This document shows positions 13,755 through 14,686 of a stretch of DNA of 14,686 bases, piece by piece. Where the stretch lies: the NCBI GenBank assembly GCA_937983035.1, contig CALKAN010000083.1:1-14686 (forward strand), given 5' to 3'. The notes under the pieces are model-generated. The model did not search any database. It was not told where the DNA came from and was given only the letters and a program-made list of their open reading frames with translations. Position numbers and translations under genes: made by a program. Within the stretch, counting starts at the first letter, position 1. Each line of letters starts with the position of its first letter. The DNA comes from an uncultured Paenibacillaceae bacterium. Lineage in GTDB: Bacteria > Bacillota > Bacilli > Paenibacillales > CALAME01.

Positions 13755-14686
13755 TCAACGGAATTTCGTTCGAACGCTCATGCTGTTTTTTCGAATGTCC
13801 AGCTGAATTTCGCCGTGCAAGTCAGTTCGATAGACGCGGCTTCCCAATTGCTGCAAGCGCCGGATCACATCTGGATGCGGATGCCCGTAAAGATTGTTTC
13901 TGCCTGCGGAAATGACGGCAGCTTCCGGTTTCCAATAGTCCAGCCATTGCGCGCTCGTTGAAGTCCTGCTGCCGTGGTGCGCCACTTTCAACACTAAAGG
14001 CGCATCATTCGAAAAAAAGGAGTTTGCCCGATCATCCATTTCCAGCTCTGGCAATGCTGCAAGCACTTCTTTCTCCTGCTCTTGTTCCATATCTCCGGCA
14101 TACAAAATTTGCTTGTCAAATATTTGCAGCAAAAATACGAGCGAATAGTCATTTTGACGCGTTTCATTGTACAGCTGCTCTTGCGAAAACGGATGCAAAA
14201 ACAACAGTTTCGTGTAGCGGTCTATTTCCAACGTCAAACCGTATGAAGCAGCATAAATCGGAATGTTTCGTTCTGTTGCTGCTTCAATGAAAGCAACCAT
14301 GGCCGGACTTGTCTTCACGGTGCCGTTGATAAAAATTTGCTTCACGGGAATGCGCTTGACCACTTCCGCCAATCCTCCGACATGATCGGCATCCGCATGC
14401 GTTAAAAACAGCATGTCAATTTGATGGACGCCTCTTTGTTTTAACAACGGCACCAATATATCTTTTCCCGTCTCAAATGGGTCTTTTCTTTGTCTCCACT
14501 CGTCTCCTTCACGAACAAACGAAATCGTTCCGCCTCCGTCGATCAGCAAATGACTGCCTGTCGGCGTTCTGACTAAAGATGCATCTCCTTGACCTACATC
14601 TATAAAATAGACCAGCCCTTTGGCAGGCCAATGCCATGCCAGCGGCTCATAAGCATAGATGACCAGCAGCATGAACACGGCCATGA
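13755..14686 (-). CDS. comEC: ComEC/Rec2 competence protein, C-terminal metallo-beta-lactamase domain (cut by window edge)
   Basis: ComEC forms the inner-membrane channel for single-stranded DNA uptake; its C-terminal metallo-beta-lactamase-fold domain is thought to degrade the non-transported strand. About 310 C-terminal residues are present. One last membrane segment (MAVFMLLVIYAYEPLAW) is followed by GLVYFIDVGQGDASLV, LLIDGGG, the metal motif LTHADADHVGG (HxDxDH), YAGDMEQ and LKVAHHGSRTSTS, then AVISAGRNNLYGHPHPDV. All expected metal-binding residues are visible, so this domain looks intact. The gene ends in TGA; its start and the channel domains lie beyond the right edge. In Bacillus it is the last gene of the comE operon and lies near holA, as here. 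Confidence 0.93.
   Translation of the reverse strand, partial: MAVFMLLVIYAYEPLAWHWPAKGLVYFIDVGQGDASLVRTPTGSHLLIDGGGTISFVREGDEWRQRKDPFETGKDILVPLLKQRGVHQIDMLFLTHADADHVGGLAEVVKRIPVKQIFINGTVKTSPAMVAFIEAATERNIPIYAASYGLTLEIDRYTKLLFLHPFSQEQLYNETRQNDYSLVFLLQIFDKQILYAGDMEQEQEKEVLAALPELEMDDRANSFFSNDAPLVLKVAHHGSRTSTSAQWLDYWKPEAAVISAGRNNLYGHPHPDVIRRLQQLGSRVYRTDLHGEIQLDIRKNSMSVRTKFR

Overview
The window reads as chromosomal core DNA of an endospore-forming Bacillota, most like Paenibacillaceae. The gene order grpE-hrcA-hemW-lepA-yqxA-spoIIP-gpr-rpsT-holA-comEC follows the conserved comE-to-dnaK block known from Bacillus. The GNAT gene between hemW and hrcA and an ECF sigma/anti-sigma pair near holA differ from B. 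subtilis and fit Paenibacillus relatives. This assignment is inference from gene order and protein similarity by eye. Almost every gene is on the minus strand, so the text reads right to left; only rpsT is on the plus strand.

Right part (14686 to about 9480): the C-terminal nuclease-like domain of ComEC, then a lone acyl-CoA-dehydrogenase-fold flavoprotein with its own sigma-A-like promoter and terminator. Next is an ECF sigma factor and its zinc-finger anti-sigma factor, overlapping by 4 bases and preceded by a likely autoregulated ECF promoter (TGCAAC-N17-CGTC). A 317-base hairpin-rich spacer with a terminator and the holA promoter separates these from holA (DNA polymerase III delta).

Middle (9480 to about 5970): holA and rpsT converge on one bidirectional terminator, with an array of ACATGT words before it. 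Divergent from rpsT is gpr, the spore germination protease, ending in a strong terminator. Then comes spoIIP, the engulfment cell-wall hydrolase, overlapping a yqxA-like gene. spoIIP is the most unusual feature: its frame is intact for about 417 codons except for two in-frame TAA codons eight codons apart, in the middle of the catalytic domain.

Left part (5870 to 1): a sigma-A-type promoter drives lepA, followed by uppP (undecaprenyl-diphosphate phosphatase), hemW and a GNAT acetyltransferase. A separate promoter overlapping a CIRCE operator starts the heat-shock operon hrcA-grpE (dnaK and dnaJ presumably lie beyond the left edge). Apart from spoIIP the region looks like ordinary housekeeping and sporulation DNA. 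I see no CRISPR array, phage, insertion sequence, tRNA or rRNA.
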